Assembly (NCBI RefSeq): GCF_003573695.1
Contig: NC_039359.1
Coordinates: forward strand, 158,526,210-158,590,209
Direction: 5' to 3'
DNA from: Papaver somniferum
Taxonomy: Eukaryota; Streptophyta; Magnoliopsida; Ranunculales; Papaveraceae
DNA: 64,000 nucleotides
Within the stretch, counting starts at the first letter, position 1. Every line of letters starts with the position of its first letter. Positions 22,608 to 34,400 of this stretch are shown here, in pieces. Both the position numbers and the translations under genes were made by a program. The notes under the pieces are model-generated. The model saw nothing but the letters and a program-made list of their open reading frames with translations, was not told the DNA's origin and ran no database searches.

Positions 22608-23230
22608 TGTATGGGTAGATAATCCACAAGGCTAGGTGGCGATATCCTAAGCTAGGATACACCAAAGAATAAATAGTGGCGAAGCACAAGGTAGAACCAA
22701 GCGGCACAAAGAGCGAGGAATCACATGGGTCGGACGTGATGGCCCAACAGCTGTCGGATGTGACATGACCCTTATCTTCTGACAGATCAAGCAAGCAATC
22801 ATAGAACACTCAGTCAAACGAAGAAAGATAGTCAAACACAAGAACGAGAATAAAGAAGGGCGACATCGTGCTAACCAGGCGATACAGACTCGGCCTCGGG
22901 TGGAGAATTATCGGTCAAACCAGGAAGTCAGGCGATCAGTGAATGTCCGACAGAGAACAACTAAAGTGATGTAATGTGACCAACATTGTAATTCTGTTGT
23001 ATGTCGACTTTGGCCTATAAATATAAGGGCTAGTCGAAAGAGAAAGGGAGGTCGAAAAGGAGAGAAGGCAAGGCATCCTACTTGAATTGAGAGAACATCA
23101 CCACTACAGAGAGAGTATATCTTGTAACCAAAGAAGAAGAATAATACACATCCTTTCACCCCGTGGACGTAGGTAATCATACCGAACAACGTAAATCCTT
23201 GTGTCTATATTTGTTTATGTTCCTTCATGT
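22608..23230 (+). mobile_element. 3' LTR of the Tat-like element (limits approximate)
   Basis: It follows a purine-rich stretch (GAAAGAAGGGGCATAAA) and begins near TGTATGGGTAG. It contains a good TATA box (TATAAATA, 23016-23023) and ends near GTAAATCCTTGTGTC, a common end sequence of plant gypsy LTRs. The right limit is uncertain because no second LTR is present. Confidence 0.6.
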
Positions 23231-23289
23231 TGTGTGGAATCACCTTGTACTCCATTGGATGTAGTGTGTAGTTTCTTGCCACTACACTT

Positions 23290-23505
23290 AAGAAGCAGCT
23301 TAATATATAAGGTTTTTGTGAATCCATAGTCCCATTGAATAATTTGTATAGTCGATAAAGTTGTGGGGAACCAATGACTAAATTTGAAGAAGCAATATAA
23401 TGTATCAAATCTAATGCTTATTATTCCTCAAAGCTTAGCGCTAAACTGCACATGCCACAGAAACTTGTTGTACTTGATGCTTCTTGTTCTTGTTTTATCC
23501 ATATA
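23290..23505 (+). repeat. Segment duplicated at 43190-43430
   Basis: Both places share GAATCCATAGTCCC / TAAATCCATAGTCCC, AACCAATGACTAAATTTGAA, and CATGCCACAGAAACTTGTT followed by TTCTTGTTCTTGT, in the same order and spacing with small indels. Here the segment leads into the HAC-like pseudogene; at 43190 it follows the small gene copy. Confidence 0.75.
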
Positions 23506-24847
23506 CGACCTTGTAAATGTAGAGTTCATGAAGGGAAGTTTCCTGAACGTAATTGCCCAACTAAACTGCAGTTTACCATATTATCCAGTTATTGAAGACA
23601 ATACTGAATCTGCTGTCCAAAGTGAACCTGCTAAGCTTGCAAACCAAAGGAGCAAGAAAGTTGAGAAAGAGATTGAGCAAGAAAGTACTGCTGGTCCTGA
23701 AAATGCACCTGGGAAATCCACAAAGTCAAAAGTGAAGGGTGTTCCTCTGACTGAACTGTTCCTTCCTGATCAAATAAGAAAGCACATTAAGGGTCTCAGA
23801 CTCTCAGGCAGTGGGTGTCAGGTGAGCATACCAATATTCCTTGTAAACTTTAATGATATGATATCTCATCTTCATTTTAAGACAAAGTTATTGAATGGAC
23901 GAAAACTATACACAACAAAATTGCAGACCTCACAATTCGAGATATCCTGAGATAGCACCTATATATTCATTCTAATTAGAAAGGGATACTAAAAGACCCA
24001 CTATCCCGTCTCCATTTGCAGCCTTCGATAAAAATTTCGTGTTTGTTAAGCTCTAATGGGTTCAAACATTTTGGTCGTCCTGTAGTTTCCTCTATCATGT
24101 CTAAACGTAGAAGCAAGCCTCTGCTAGCAAGGAAATCAGCTCCAAAACTGATTTTTCTGAGTGCAGGAGAGAAAGTCATAGAGTTGAATGAGTTGTTAAT
24201 ACTCCCGTGAACCAGAACCTGATTCATTTGGATAGCAGAATCAGAAACAACTTAAACAATTAACCACAGATTTTCAATATCTTGCCGTCCTCTGAGCATC
24301 TCTGATTGCCTAACTCTTCCTATGTGCGTGTTTTTTACAGTGCTGTTATCATAAATTTGGATGCTTATGGGTTCCTGTGAATTTTCATCATAACAAGGAA
24401 AACAGTCGATTTATTTCTGTTTTCTTCTCTACCTGCAGAACAAAAATGAAGGCTGAAGAAAACCAAGCAATGGAACATGCAGTAGTGCGAGTTCTTGTCA
24501 TTTATGTGCAGCAAAGAAACTTACATTTCAACCTCCACGGCCTCACTTATATACTGCACATCTTTTGGTGCTCGAATCAATCGAAATGCAACTTTTAATA
24601 CTGAGTGAAGCGGGGCCACCATGCATTATTTTTGCATTCCTTGCTCTAATGAGGCTCGTGGTGACAATATCAAGGTTGATGGAACTCCAACTCCAAAGGA
24701 GAAATAACTAAGTAACTGAAGAATAGGTAAGCACTTGTAGCTCTTTCCCTTTCTATTACCTGTTCGCTGTAGGACTTAGTTATGACTGTTTTGTCCAAGT
24801 GCAGTGGGTCCAATGTGACAAATTTGAAGTTTGGCAACATCAGATAT

Positions 24848-27800
24848 TTTTTTTGATCGGAAAAGAGAAAATATATTAGAAATGAAGAATGTACAAAAGT
24901 TTACCCAAGTAGACTAAAAGAGAAGGAGTAACAGACTAGGCGAAACACAAAAAAAAACAAGACTAGTTACAAGAATAAATTTTCCCAATCCGTCGTCACT
25001 GAACTTGAGAAGTTCACATGCACTCTTTTCCCTGCTGCAGAAGACCAAAGGAGAATTAAGGTTTTAGCCTCAGTACCTAGGTCATCATCTGTCTTGTAGA
25101 CGTGATTGACATTGAAGATGCGGTTGTTTCGTTCAGTCCATAAACACCAGAATATAGCTGCTGGGATTAAGCTCCAGATGTAATTTCCATTGGATGTGAA
25201 ATTCGGGTGATACCAACAATTAGCCAGCGACTTAATATTCCTTGGAGTGACCCAAGTGCAACACGAACTTGGGAGTAGTAGTGACCAAACCCTGAAGGAA
25301 ACCCCGCAATGAAGAAAAAGGTGATCTTGTGTCTCATCATTGCAACCACAAAGCGCACAGAAGTTATCTACTGCCATTCCTTTGCGTAAGAGCATATCCT
25401 TCGTGTTTAATTTCCCATGAACCAAAATCCAGACGAAGATATTTACCTTAGGAGGGATCGACGTTTTCCAAACGAACAAAAGTGGGAAATTTTCGACACC
25501 CGCAAACTCAACCAGTTTCAAGTATAGGGTTTTAATAGAAAAGACACCCGAAGAATTCAAGGTCCACCTCCTGGTGTACGTTAATCCATCAAGGATAGGC
25601 GGGGAATCACCAACGACCGTAAGTAGTAAGGAGTATTCATCAACCTCAACACCAGAAAGTACACGTTTGAAGTCGAACTGCCAGCTACCGTCACCAGATA
25701 TCATTTGAGCAACTTTTACATTTCTATTTCGACAAAGCTTGTAAAGATTAGGGGAGACAGTAACTAATGGAAGCAGCCCACACCAGGCATCATTCCAAAA
25801 AGAAATTTGTCTCCCTGAATGCAAAAATAAGGTAGAATTTTCTCCTACTAACCTCGCAGCGTCAGCAATCACACGCCAACAAGAAACCCCGTAAGATTGT
25901 GAAACTTTCCCCGGTAACCAAAAAGAGAAATCAGCACCATACTTATCTTTTATTATCCTGTACCAAAGTTTATTTTTCTCAACACCAAATCTCCACCCCC
26001 ATTTAGCTAACATGGCTAGATTCATTAAACGCAGATTACATAATCCCAACCCGCCTCTTTCTTTTGTAGCTTGAACCAAGCCCCAGTTAACTAAATGTGA
26101 TGTTTTTGCACCCTCTTTATATTCCCACAAACAATTACGCATCTTGTTCTCAAGCGCTTTAATGATAGAAATTGGCGCCTTAAACAGAGAGAAATAATGC
26201 GTAGGTAATGAAGATAAAATACTTTTCAGAAGTACCAACTTACCTCTCCTGGATAAATTTATTCTTCTCCAAGTAGATAGACGAGCATCAAACTTCTCAA
26301 GAATCGGATCCCAAATACTCTTAGAACCAGGCTTTGCACCAAGCGGCAACCCTAAGTATATCAAGGGTAGAGAATCTGTTGAGCAACCAAATTCAGTAGC
26401 CCAGACAGTTAAATCTGGTACATCACCAACAGCTACGAGTCTGGTTTTAGAAGTATTGACCTTCAAACCAGCAATATACTCGAAACATTGTAGTGCTGAA
26501 AACAAATTATGTAACTCCTCCTTACTATTATCTATAAAGAAAATAGTATCATCAGCATAATGAAGATGATTAACAGTAATACTGTTTGGAGAAACTGAAA
26601 AACCACTGAATAAACTTTGATTAGCAGCCCTATCCATGTATCTCGAGAAACCTTTCATTTCTATATTAAACAAAAGAGGAGAAATCGGACAACCTTGTCT
26701 AACACCTCTTGTACTAGTGAAATAACCGAAGGAGGACCCATTAATAAGTACAGAGAAAGAAGAAGTGGAATAACAAAACCTTAACCAATTGCGCCATCTT
26801 CTGCTAAACCCATTTGGTTTAGAACAAATTCCAAGTAAGACCAATTAATCCTGTCAAAAGCTTTCTCTAGATCAATTTTGCACAGAATTCCAGCGTTCCC
26901 ATACCTGAGTCTAGAATCTACTAATTCAGTAGCAATCAAAGTACCAACAATTTGTCTACCTTCTATATAAGCACACTGGACTGGAGATATGAGCTTATCC
27001 ATAACAAGTTTTAACCTATTAGCCAAAACCTTGGCAATAATCTTATAGACACTAGTCAAAAGACAAATAGGTTTGCAATCTTTTATAGTCTCAATATGAT
27101 CCTTTTTTGGAACAAGAGTAATGAATGTAGAATTATGTTTAGAATTAATGTTACCTTTGGTGCAGAATTCGTTAACAGTTCCCATGACATCATCCTTGAG
27201 AAAGAACCAACACCTCTCAAAAAAAAAGAACATGGAAACCATCAGGACCCGGAGCCTTGTCACTGCCTAAATCACGAATTGCCTGTGTAACCTCTTCTTC
27301 AGAAAAATCAACATCTAAAATTTCCGACTCCATAGGAGTAATACTGTCAAACTCGATGCCTTCCAAATTAGGTCTTATGACTTCTTCTTCAGTAAAGAGA
27401 GTTTTATAATAGTCCACTATATGAGCTTGTAGCCGACCTCTATCAGACACCAAATCATTACCAATGTAGAGTTTCCTGATTCTGTTGTATCTTCTTCTAG
27501 CTGAAGCATTGCTGATGAAAAATCTAGTGTTCCTATCACCTTCCTGAAGCCATTTAGTCTTTGATTTGATTTTCCACGAGACTTCTTCCATTTAGAAATC
27601 TTCTCAAAGTCGGATTTATGTTGCAACTGTGCACTCAATTCATCATCAGAAAGGATATTGTTCTCAGCAAGACCGTCCAGGGTTTGAATTTCAGAGAGGA
27701 TAGCATTCAACTTTGTATTGGTGTGGCCAAAAACTTTCTTGTTCCATACTTTTAATTTCTCCTTTAATGCTTGTACCTTCAACCATAACACAGTGCTAGG

Positions 27801-28105
27801 AGTACCTGCAAAACAAAAGGAAAGCCACCAAACTTCCAAAAGTTGTAAGAAACCATTCTCCAAAAACCACATGGCTTCAAACCTAAAAGGACTAGGTCCC
27901 CAGGAAGGATCTGAGATATCTAGGAGTAAAGGAATATGATCAGAGGTAGGTCTGGCTTTGGCTAATTGAGAGACAAACGGTAAGTGTTGTTCGAAGGAAG
28001 GCGAAATAAGAAACCTGTCTAATCGACACATAACTGGATTCGATTGACCATTCGACCATGTGAATCTAGCCTCCTTTAGGGGTAAGTCAATGAGATCATG
28101 TTGTT
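24848..28105 (-). mobile_element. 5'-truncated L1-type LINE inserted in the HAC-like pseudogene
   Basis: The element is flanked by an 18 bp target duplication, TTTGGCAACATCAGATAT (24830-24847 and 28106-28123). The 3' end (left side on the plus strand) starts with a T run, the complement of a short poly(A) tail. Only the second ORF and 3' UTR are present, so the 5' half is missing, as is usual for LINE insertions. Confidence 0.93.
24967..28031 (-). pseudogene. LINE ORF2: endonuclease end, reverse transcriptase, zinc-binding C-terminus (frameshifted)
   Basis: Minus-strand blocks 28031-27417, 27591-27217, 27263-26781 and 26844-24967 form one ORF2 broken by frameshifts near 27590, 27230 and 26810. 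The first block is the end of the AP endonuclease (LDRFLISPSFEQHLPF, SDHIPLLLD). Next come SDKAPGPDGF, the RT core (KIDLEKAFDRINWSYLEF, RGVRQGCPISPLLF, and the catalytic YADD in NHLHYADDTIFF). The C-terminal zf-RVT domain has CALCGCNDETQDHLFLHC. ORF1 is absent. Target-primed reverse transcription is the known mechanism of this family. Confidence 0.93.
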
Positions 28106-28603
28106 TTTGGCAACATCAGATATGCCCTCTATTTAATGGGACTAATAAGTGATGGTGGGCTTGCTGAATATACTTTCCCCAACTTCTAGTCAGGAGAGGT
28201 TGAAAAAGGTGAGAGAAAGCCATTGCCACAGAGTGCTGTTCTTGGTGCAAAAGATTTTCCAAACACTACCTAGTGACCTCAGTAAGTTGCGGTTCTTCAA
28301 CAAGGAAGAGCTCAGTACCATAGAAAGAGTATCAGTGCGGTGATTTATTTTAGTTCAGTTCTAATATATATAACTTTTAAGATGCTAGCCTAACCAATGG
28401 GTGGAAAAATTTCTTGTTTTGTCCCAAGAAAAATGGTCCAGTTGTCCATGAAAGTGGTTGCACGCACGTATGATGTTTCTTACAGATCGTATACAGTTGA
28501 CGATTTTTACAAGTTTATATGTTTCATAGTATTTATCTGTAACTTTCCATCGGGGAAAAGCACCACCTACTCTCTTTAGTGATGATTTGAGAGATGATCG
28601 TAA

Positions 28604-29269
28604 GAGCAACCACAGCCGCGACTAAATTTGGGGACTATACCCAAATTTAGTCTGAAAACGTAGCGCAGTGGGACGGACCATAGGTATATTTAGTCTGGAA
28701 AACTAGGGTTTGAGACTAAATGTAGTCGTCAACCCAGACCAAATCAACATATAGTGGGGCGTAAGTATTGAGAGCGTGTGATGTTAGGCGTGAGTATAAT
28801 GAGCGTCTGGGACTAGGCGTTACTATAGTGAGCGTTTGATTGTGGAGCGTTAATAGAATTTGCGTCTGAATGATGCGCGCTTATAAACACCGCCTGGAAA
28901 AACGGTTACTATATGTACGCCTCACACCAAGCGTTGTTATAATCTCCGCCCCAGTTATATGGTACTTTATGAAAAATAGAAAAACTCATATCAGGCGAGA
29001 GTAATACGTGCGCCCCACGCCAGGCGAGAGTAATATGTGCGCCCCACGTCAGACGAAAGTAATATGTGCGCCCCACGAAAGGCGAGAGTAATACTTGCGC
29101 CCCACGCCAGACGAGAGTAATATGTGCGCTCCACGGCAGGCGTGGATAATACGTCCGCCGGATCAAATTTTAATCTTTCACCATTGTGCTTCACCTCCAC
29201 TAAACTCATTTTTTTTTAGCTTTTAGTCTGGTTTATAGTATTTAATCCCGTCCATGACTGTGGTTGCTC
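28604..29269. mobile_element. Tourist-like MITE with internal GGCG/CGCC repeats
   Basis: Terminal inverted repeats GAGCAACCACAG / CTGTGGTTGCTC are flanked by TAA on both sides (28601-28603, 29270-29272), the 3 bp duplication typical of PIF/Harbinger elements. The 666 bp element has no transposase. It lies in an intron position of the HAC-like pseudogene. Confidence 0.85.
28985..29160. repeat. About 34 bp tandem repeat in the MITE
   Basis: Five units resemble AGGCGAGAGTAATAYGTGCG followed by CCCCACG. In each unit GGCG and CGCC arms surround GAGTAATA, so every unit can form a small hairpin. More diverged units extend left to about 28755. Confidence 0.85.
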
Positions 29270-30357
29270 TAAGAGTTATAATAGTACATGTTTCTGAAAA
29301 TACACTAATTGCTTTAGCATATATCAGTTCTGGTTAAGTGACTAATGTACGACTTCGTTTCTGCTGTTATTAGTAACATGTGAGCTAATTATGTTTGGTA
29401 TTCCAGATCCCAGGAGCAAAACCACTTGTAATCAGAGTTGTCTCTGTTGATAAAAAAAGTTGAAAGTGAAGCAGCGATTTTTGGAAATTCATGTAGATTA
29501 TTATTCTTCAGAATTTCCTTACAAATCCAAGGTATTTACGACTTCCCTCCTACTTAATCATACGATACGTTGGATTTTATTATAGAAATAAATTAGGAAA
29601 CATGAAAATATACTTCGTCTTCCATTCTGATATGAGCAAACAGGCTTTGATGTTACAGATATAATAAAAATTTAGATATTTATTCCACAGTTCAAAGAAA
29701 GAAATTTCTAGTGGTCTTTGAGGGCCTCTTGGGGACCTGGGTTTAATGTATCAGAAAATGTTTCTTTCAGGTAGTGCCTTTCTGGCGTGCAAGTTCAGGA
29801 ATTTGCCTCAGAATGTCAATACTACCCAAACCAGCAGTGTATATCTTTCTTATCAGGTACTTGGCTATGCTTAGAAGAGCTTCAGAAGAGAGCATTGTGG
29901 CTTAGCTCGCAATCCATATGACCATATATATCTCTACTGGAGAACGCAAGGCCAAGGCACCTGTTTCTCTGTTACCGGACTTCAACGGCGATTATTGTTC
30001 TGGTGCTGCTGAAGATATGATCAATCAACTCCGGCAAGAAGAGAGTGGGGAAAACTACAAAAGAAAGGGAAAACAAACCTTCTCAAAGAGTGCAGAAAAG
30101 CTGCTGGGTCAAACTGATCTTTCTGCAAATGCTTCGAAAGATGTTCTTTTAATGCAAAATGGTGGAGTTAGTCCAGGATGGAGCCACACTTTGCCTCATC
30201 AGCTCGTCTACATGCCCATGTCTTGTTTCTTGTGTGTTTGATTGTGTCATGTAAGGTCTTGCACATGCTTAATGTCACGAGCCCCGTTTAACACCTCAAA
30301 GTTCAAACGAGGGGTCTACTGTCCCTACGTTTTTGTTAGGAAACCATGCCATATTTA

Positions 30358-30714
30358 CACCATGTTTGTTTACTCCACTTATCTGAATCGTATGGATCGG
30401 AGGGAAATCATGTGATTCATCTGGATCTTACTAATATATTTATTTTGAGTTGGATCTAATTTTATTTACTCAATTTTTTTTTGCGAGTCAGTCGTTTGCT
30501 CCCATAAGGATATTTTGTTATCTGACTCAAACGGGTTCGAGTCAGAGGTCGAGTCAGATCTTACTCAAAGTGAAAAACAACTAGTCTGATTGCTAAATCA
30601 GCGCGAGTCAGGAGTGGACTCAAAAAGGAAATCAACCAGTCTGACTGCTGACTCAGTGCGATTCAGGGATTGACTAAGACCCAGACGTCGAGTCAGCTGC
30701 AAACAAACAAGGTG
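30358..30714. mobile_element. MITE A, PIF/Harbinger-like
   Basis: Ends CACCATGTTTGTTT and AAACAAACAAGGTG are inverted repeats with one mismatch, and TTA flanks both sides (30355-30357, 30715-30717). There is no coding capacity. The interior is rich in GAGTCAG/CTGACTC. Confidence 0.8.
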
Positions 30715-30735
30715 TTAAGGTGTTAGTTAGACTTA

Positions 30736-31159
30736 CACCTTGTTTGTTTGCAGCTGACTCGCGATCTGGATTCGATTCAACTCCGGATTCACATAAAGTT
30801 AGATGTCAGACCGTTTGCTTTTTGAAGTGAGTCAGGTCCAACTCGCACCGGTTCAGATACCTGACCATTTGTTTTTTAAATTGAATCAGATTTGACTAAC
30901 TAGCTGACCTGACGCAGAACTAACACTTGATTCAGATCCATTTGAGTCAGGTAACAAAATATCCCCGACTCACGGGACCAAGTCACTAACTCACATATTT
31001 CAGTTTAGTCGACTCAATAAACACACATATTGAGTCAGATTCAGTCGAGTCGTGATTTTATTCAGATCGAGACGAGTAAGTCATGTGTTTTCATTCAGAT
31101 CTACATGAATCAGATCCATACAAACAAGGATAAATAAACAAGGATAAACAAACAAGGTG
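30736..31159. mobile_element. MITE B, related to MITE A in opposite orientation
   Basis: It starts CACCTTGTTTGTTTGCAGCTGACTC after TTA and ends AAACAAACAAGGTG. The right flank is ATT, so the duplication is not clear on that side. Its interior matches the reverse complement of MITE A, for example GTAACAAAATATCC. Confidence 0.7.
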
Positions 31160-31207
31160 ATTGTTTTCTGAATCTGACTCTGTTTATCTATGTTTCCTTA
31201 TTTAATA

Positions 31208-31477
31208 CTAGTAAGGCCACATGTGCTATGCACATGCTTGAATTGGATTCTTTTAACAACACCAAATTTGATAATAATGGAAAAAAATCTTAAAATAAAA
31301 ATTTAATATCCTTGTTTGTACTCATTACGTAGATAATTTAAAGAGCTTTCCAAATATATTAATTTTGCAAAAATCCGATGTGTATTTTCAAAGATATCTA
31401 AGTTTTAATATTTTTGATTTATTTTTAAAACAATGGCATTCCTGTAAATATACAAATATTAACTAAAAGCTTAGTTA
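31208..31477 (-). mobile_element. Possible short Helitron, 3' end at 31208
   Basis: On the minus strand a hairpin GCATGTGC-ATA-GCACATGT is followed by GGCCTTA, CTAG and T. This is the usual Helitron 3' layout: hairpin, CTRR, insertion before T. The 5' end is not identified; it may lie before 31475. Nothing else is visible in this stretch. Confidence 0.4.
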
Positions 31478-34400
31478 GAACAAGTCTTATGGTGGAATCC
31501 ATCCATCTTCCACGCCACCTCAGCACTTGGAACTATGGATGGAAGCGCAAGTGTAATGGTAAAATCAGGCCCATACCTATTGCTTAGGAAAGATAGGCAA
31601 TCGCCTAGGCCCCCGGATTTTAGGGGCCCCTAATTTTTTTTTCAGTAGTACGTATCTGCCTTGAACAGAGGGGAAAAAAATACTATGAGCCCAAGTCTTA
31701 ACTATTTTGGCCAGTAAAGGAGTGTATTTTTAGGCCCACTTAGTACTCGGCTTTCTACAAAAGTAAAACCTAACTGAATAAATCCATTTACACACATTTT
31801 CGCCTTATCCCGGAGCGGTTGTCTCTTCATCTCTAGACATTAACTTCGGTAAGTTCATCGATTAGATTCAATTTCAACAGAGATTCTTCATTTTTTTTAT
31901 TTATTTGTTTTAATCTACATGAAATTATTGATATGGGTATAGATATTTTTAAGATCACGAGTAGACAGTACATAATTTTGGTCAATTGCTAGTTAGGGTT
32001 TCATAGAATCATAATAATAACAGTTTAGAAGAATTGGTTTGCAAATACAAGTATACAATTGTCAATCGGCAATCTTGTGATAAACAATTGGATTGGAGAA
32101 AAGAATAGAACAAGACAAAATTATACATGTTGTTTTGTTAATTTTTTAATTTAGACTTTGTCTTCTTTGAATTATGGGACGTATTGTTGATTATTTACAA
32201 ATTACAATCAAAGATAATCATAAAAAGAGAGAGTACTCTCACATGATTTTTTGAATTTTTATGTTGCTTAATGCTTATGTAGTAATGGTGTCCACTTCAC
32301 TTGGATGATTTTTTATGTGACATATCTTGCTTTGTTCCCGTGTAGATTTTGAAGAGACAAAATACAAGAGTTGGAATAATCTATGACCCATAGGAAAACG
32401 AAATGCCAGAGTGGTTCTTTCAAATCCAAGAAAAGAAAAAGAGTAGAGCAACTTCAAAATTCTTTAAGAGGATCGATGAACAAATATTTGGCTCGAACAA
32501 GTGATAGTGTTGGATGTCCAGAGAGAAATAATGAGGAGGGTGATGGTCCTGCGGCAGAAACAATGAATGACAGTGATGAAGAATATGCAAATTTGGTTAA
32601 TGAAATGGAGAAAGAGAATGATATTCTCAATGGTAGTAGTAGTAGTGGTCCTAGCGGAAATAATCAGGATGTACAAGGTAAAGAATTTTTACTGCCAACT
32701 ACAAATGAGAATGAACACAGGCATAGCGAAGTGCAAAATGAAGAGTACGGACCAGTAAACATTTATGATCCAGGAAATTGGGAATTCATTGACCAAGGTT
32801 TCAGAGATTGTTTGGTAGAAAAAGGTCTCATAAGAGTAGTAAGTGAACATAATTAATATCCTTACAATGAACATCGAAGACGATTCTCTAACCGTTATTA
32901 TAAACGAAAAATGAGTAATGGGGAAAGGGTTGATAGGAGATGGCTAGTATATTCAACTGTTAAGGATCGCGTGTTATGTTTTAGTTGCAAATTTTTTAAA
33001 GGAGATGGGGTTGATTGTCAGTTGGATACCAATGGCTATAATGATTGGTATAATCTTGGTAAAAAACTTAGACAACATGATACTTGTGAGGGACATATAG
33101 AATCCATGTCAAAGTGGAATGAGTTGGAAAGACATTTAAAGAAAAAGGAAACCATCGATAAGGCGATGCAAGAACAAATCAAGAAGGAAAAGGAGTATTG
33201 GAAACAAGTCTTGGTTAGAATAGTTTCTCTTATAAAAACTCTTGCTAAAAATAATTTAGCTTTTCGTGGGGATAATGAAAAGATTGGCGAAGCAAATGAT
33301 GGTAATTTTCTCAGCTTTATTGAAATGATTGTGGAATTTGATTTGGTAATGCAAGACCATCTTCGGAGTTTCAAAGATCAGGACATTCACCATCATTATC
33401 TTAGTCCCAAGATCCAAAACGAGTTGATTTCTTTATTGGCACACCATGTGAGAGAGAAAATTGTTGAAAAAATTCAAGAAGGAAAATATTTTTCTGTGTT
33501 GTTGGATTGTACTTCGGATATAAGCCGTGAAGAACAAATGTCTCTCATTATAAGATCTATGGATTACTTAAGAACTCCGAAAGTTGAAGAATATTTTCTA
33601 GGTTTCTTGAAGGTGGAAGAAACAACTGGACTAGGACTTTTTGATGAGCTTAAAAACCTTTTGGAGAAACTTAATCTTGATATTGATGATATTAGAGGTC
33701 AAGGGTACGATAACGGGGCAAATATGAAAGGAAAAAAATAAAGGGGTGCAAAACAGGCTTCTCAAAGTAAATCCAAGGGCATTGTATATGCCATGTGCTT
33801 GCCATAGTCTTAATCTTTTTCTCTTGGATATGGCTAAGTCATGTCCTAAGGCGGTATCATTTTTCACTGTTATTCAGCGGATATACAAGTTGTTCTCATC
33901 GTCTACAAAACGTTGGCAAGTATTTAAGAAACATGTGACTGGTTTCACCATTAAGCCGTTGTCAGATACTCGATGGGAAAGCCAAAGTAATACGATTCCA
34001 ACTTTCTGAAATACGGGATGCTTTGCTAGAGTTGTCGGAATCCATTGACTTTAGTGCGAAAACAAGGGCTGAAGTTGATTCCTTATTGACACGCGAGATA
34101 GATAATTTTGAATTTATATTCGGAATGGTTATTTGGCATCATTTCCTGATTGAAGTCAACTCTGTTAGCAAATTGTTACAGAAGGAAGATATGCATCTTG
34201 ATGTTGCCATGGACCGAGTAAAAGATATTCTTTCTTTTTTTGAAAAGTGCAGGGATACTGGATTTGAAGATTTATTAGAGGAAGCTACCGAGTTGGCAGC
34301 AACAATTGAAATAGAACCAACTTTATATGAACCACGAATCATCCAAAGGAAAAGACATTTTGACGAGTCTGTGACCGAAAAAGAGGTGCCATTATCAGGT

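Larger units (their letters stand above)
18738..23230 (+). mobile_element. 3' portion of a Tat-like Ty3/gypsy element, cut by the Athila array
   Basis: In order on the plus strand: integrase C-terminus (18738-18857), tandem repeats (18941-19175), an antisense ORF region (19780-22208), a purine-rich GAAAGAAGGGG (about 22591-22601) and an LTR (about 22608-23230). Tandem repeats in the 3' UTR and an antisense ORF downstream of pol are known traits of the Tat group (Ogre, Retand, Grande). The rest of pol must lie beyond the Athila array to the left. The lineage call is inference from this layout. Confidence 0.75.
23590..30235 (+). pseudogene. HAC1-like (p300/CBP-type) histone acetyltransferase pseudogene
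   Basis: Fragments in correct order match the PHD and acetyltransferase region of plant HAC proteins. 23596-23821: KVKGVPLTELFLPDQIRKHI. 24440-24715: AEENQAMEH, then [20 protein letters not shown]. 24800-24847: WVQCDKFEVWQHQI. 28106-28341: ERKPLPQSAVLGAKDFPNT. 29404-29530: IPGAKPLVIRVVS, then FPYKSK. 29770-29860: VQEFASECQYYPNQQ-like. 29860-30235: FNGDYCSGAAEDMINQLRQEE and LSANASKDVLLMQ. Frameshifts, stops and an 8 bp duplication in exon 1 (near 23803) break the reading. The part corresponding to the central catalytic core is missing. Introns are kept, so this is a decayed genomic copy and not a retrocopy. A LINE and a MITE are inserted in it. Confidence 0.85.
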
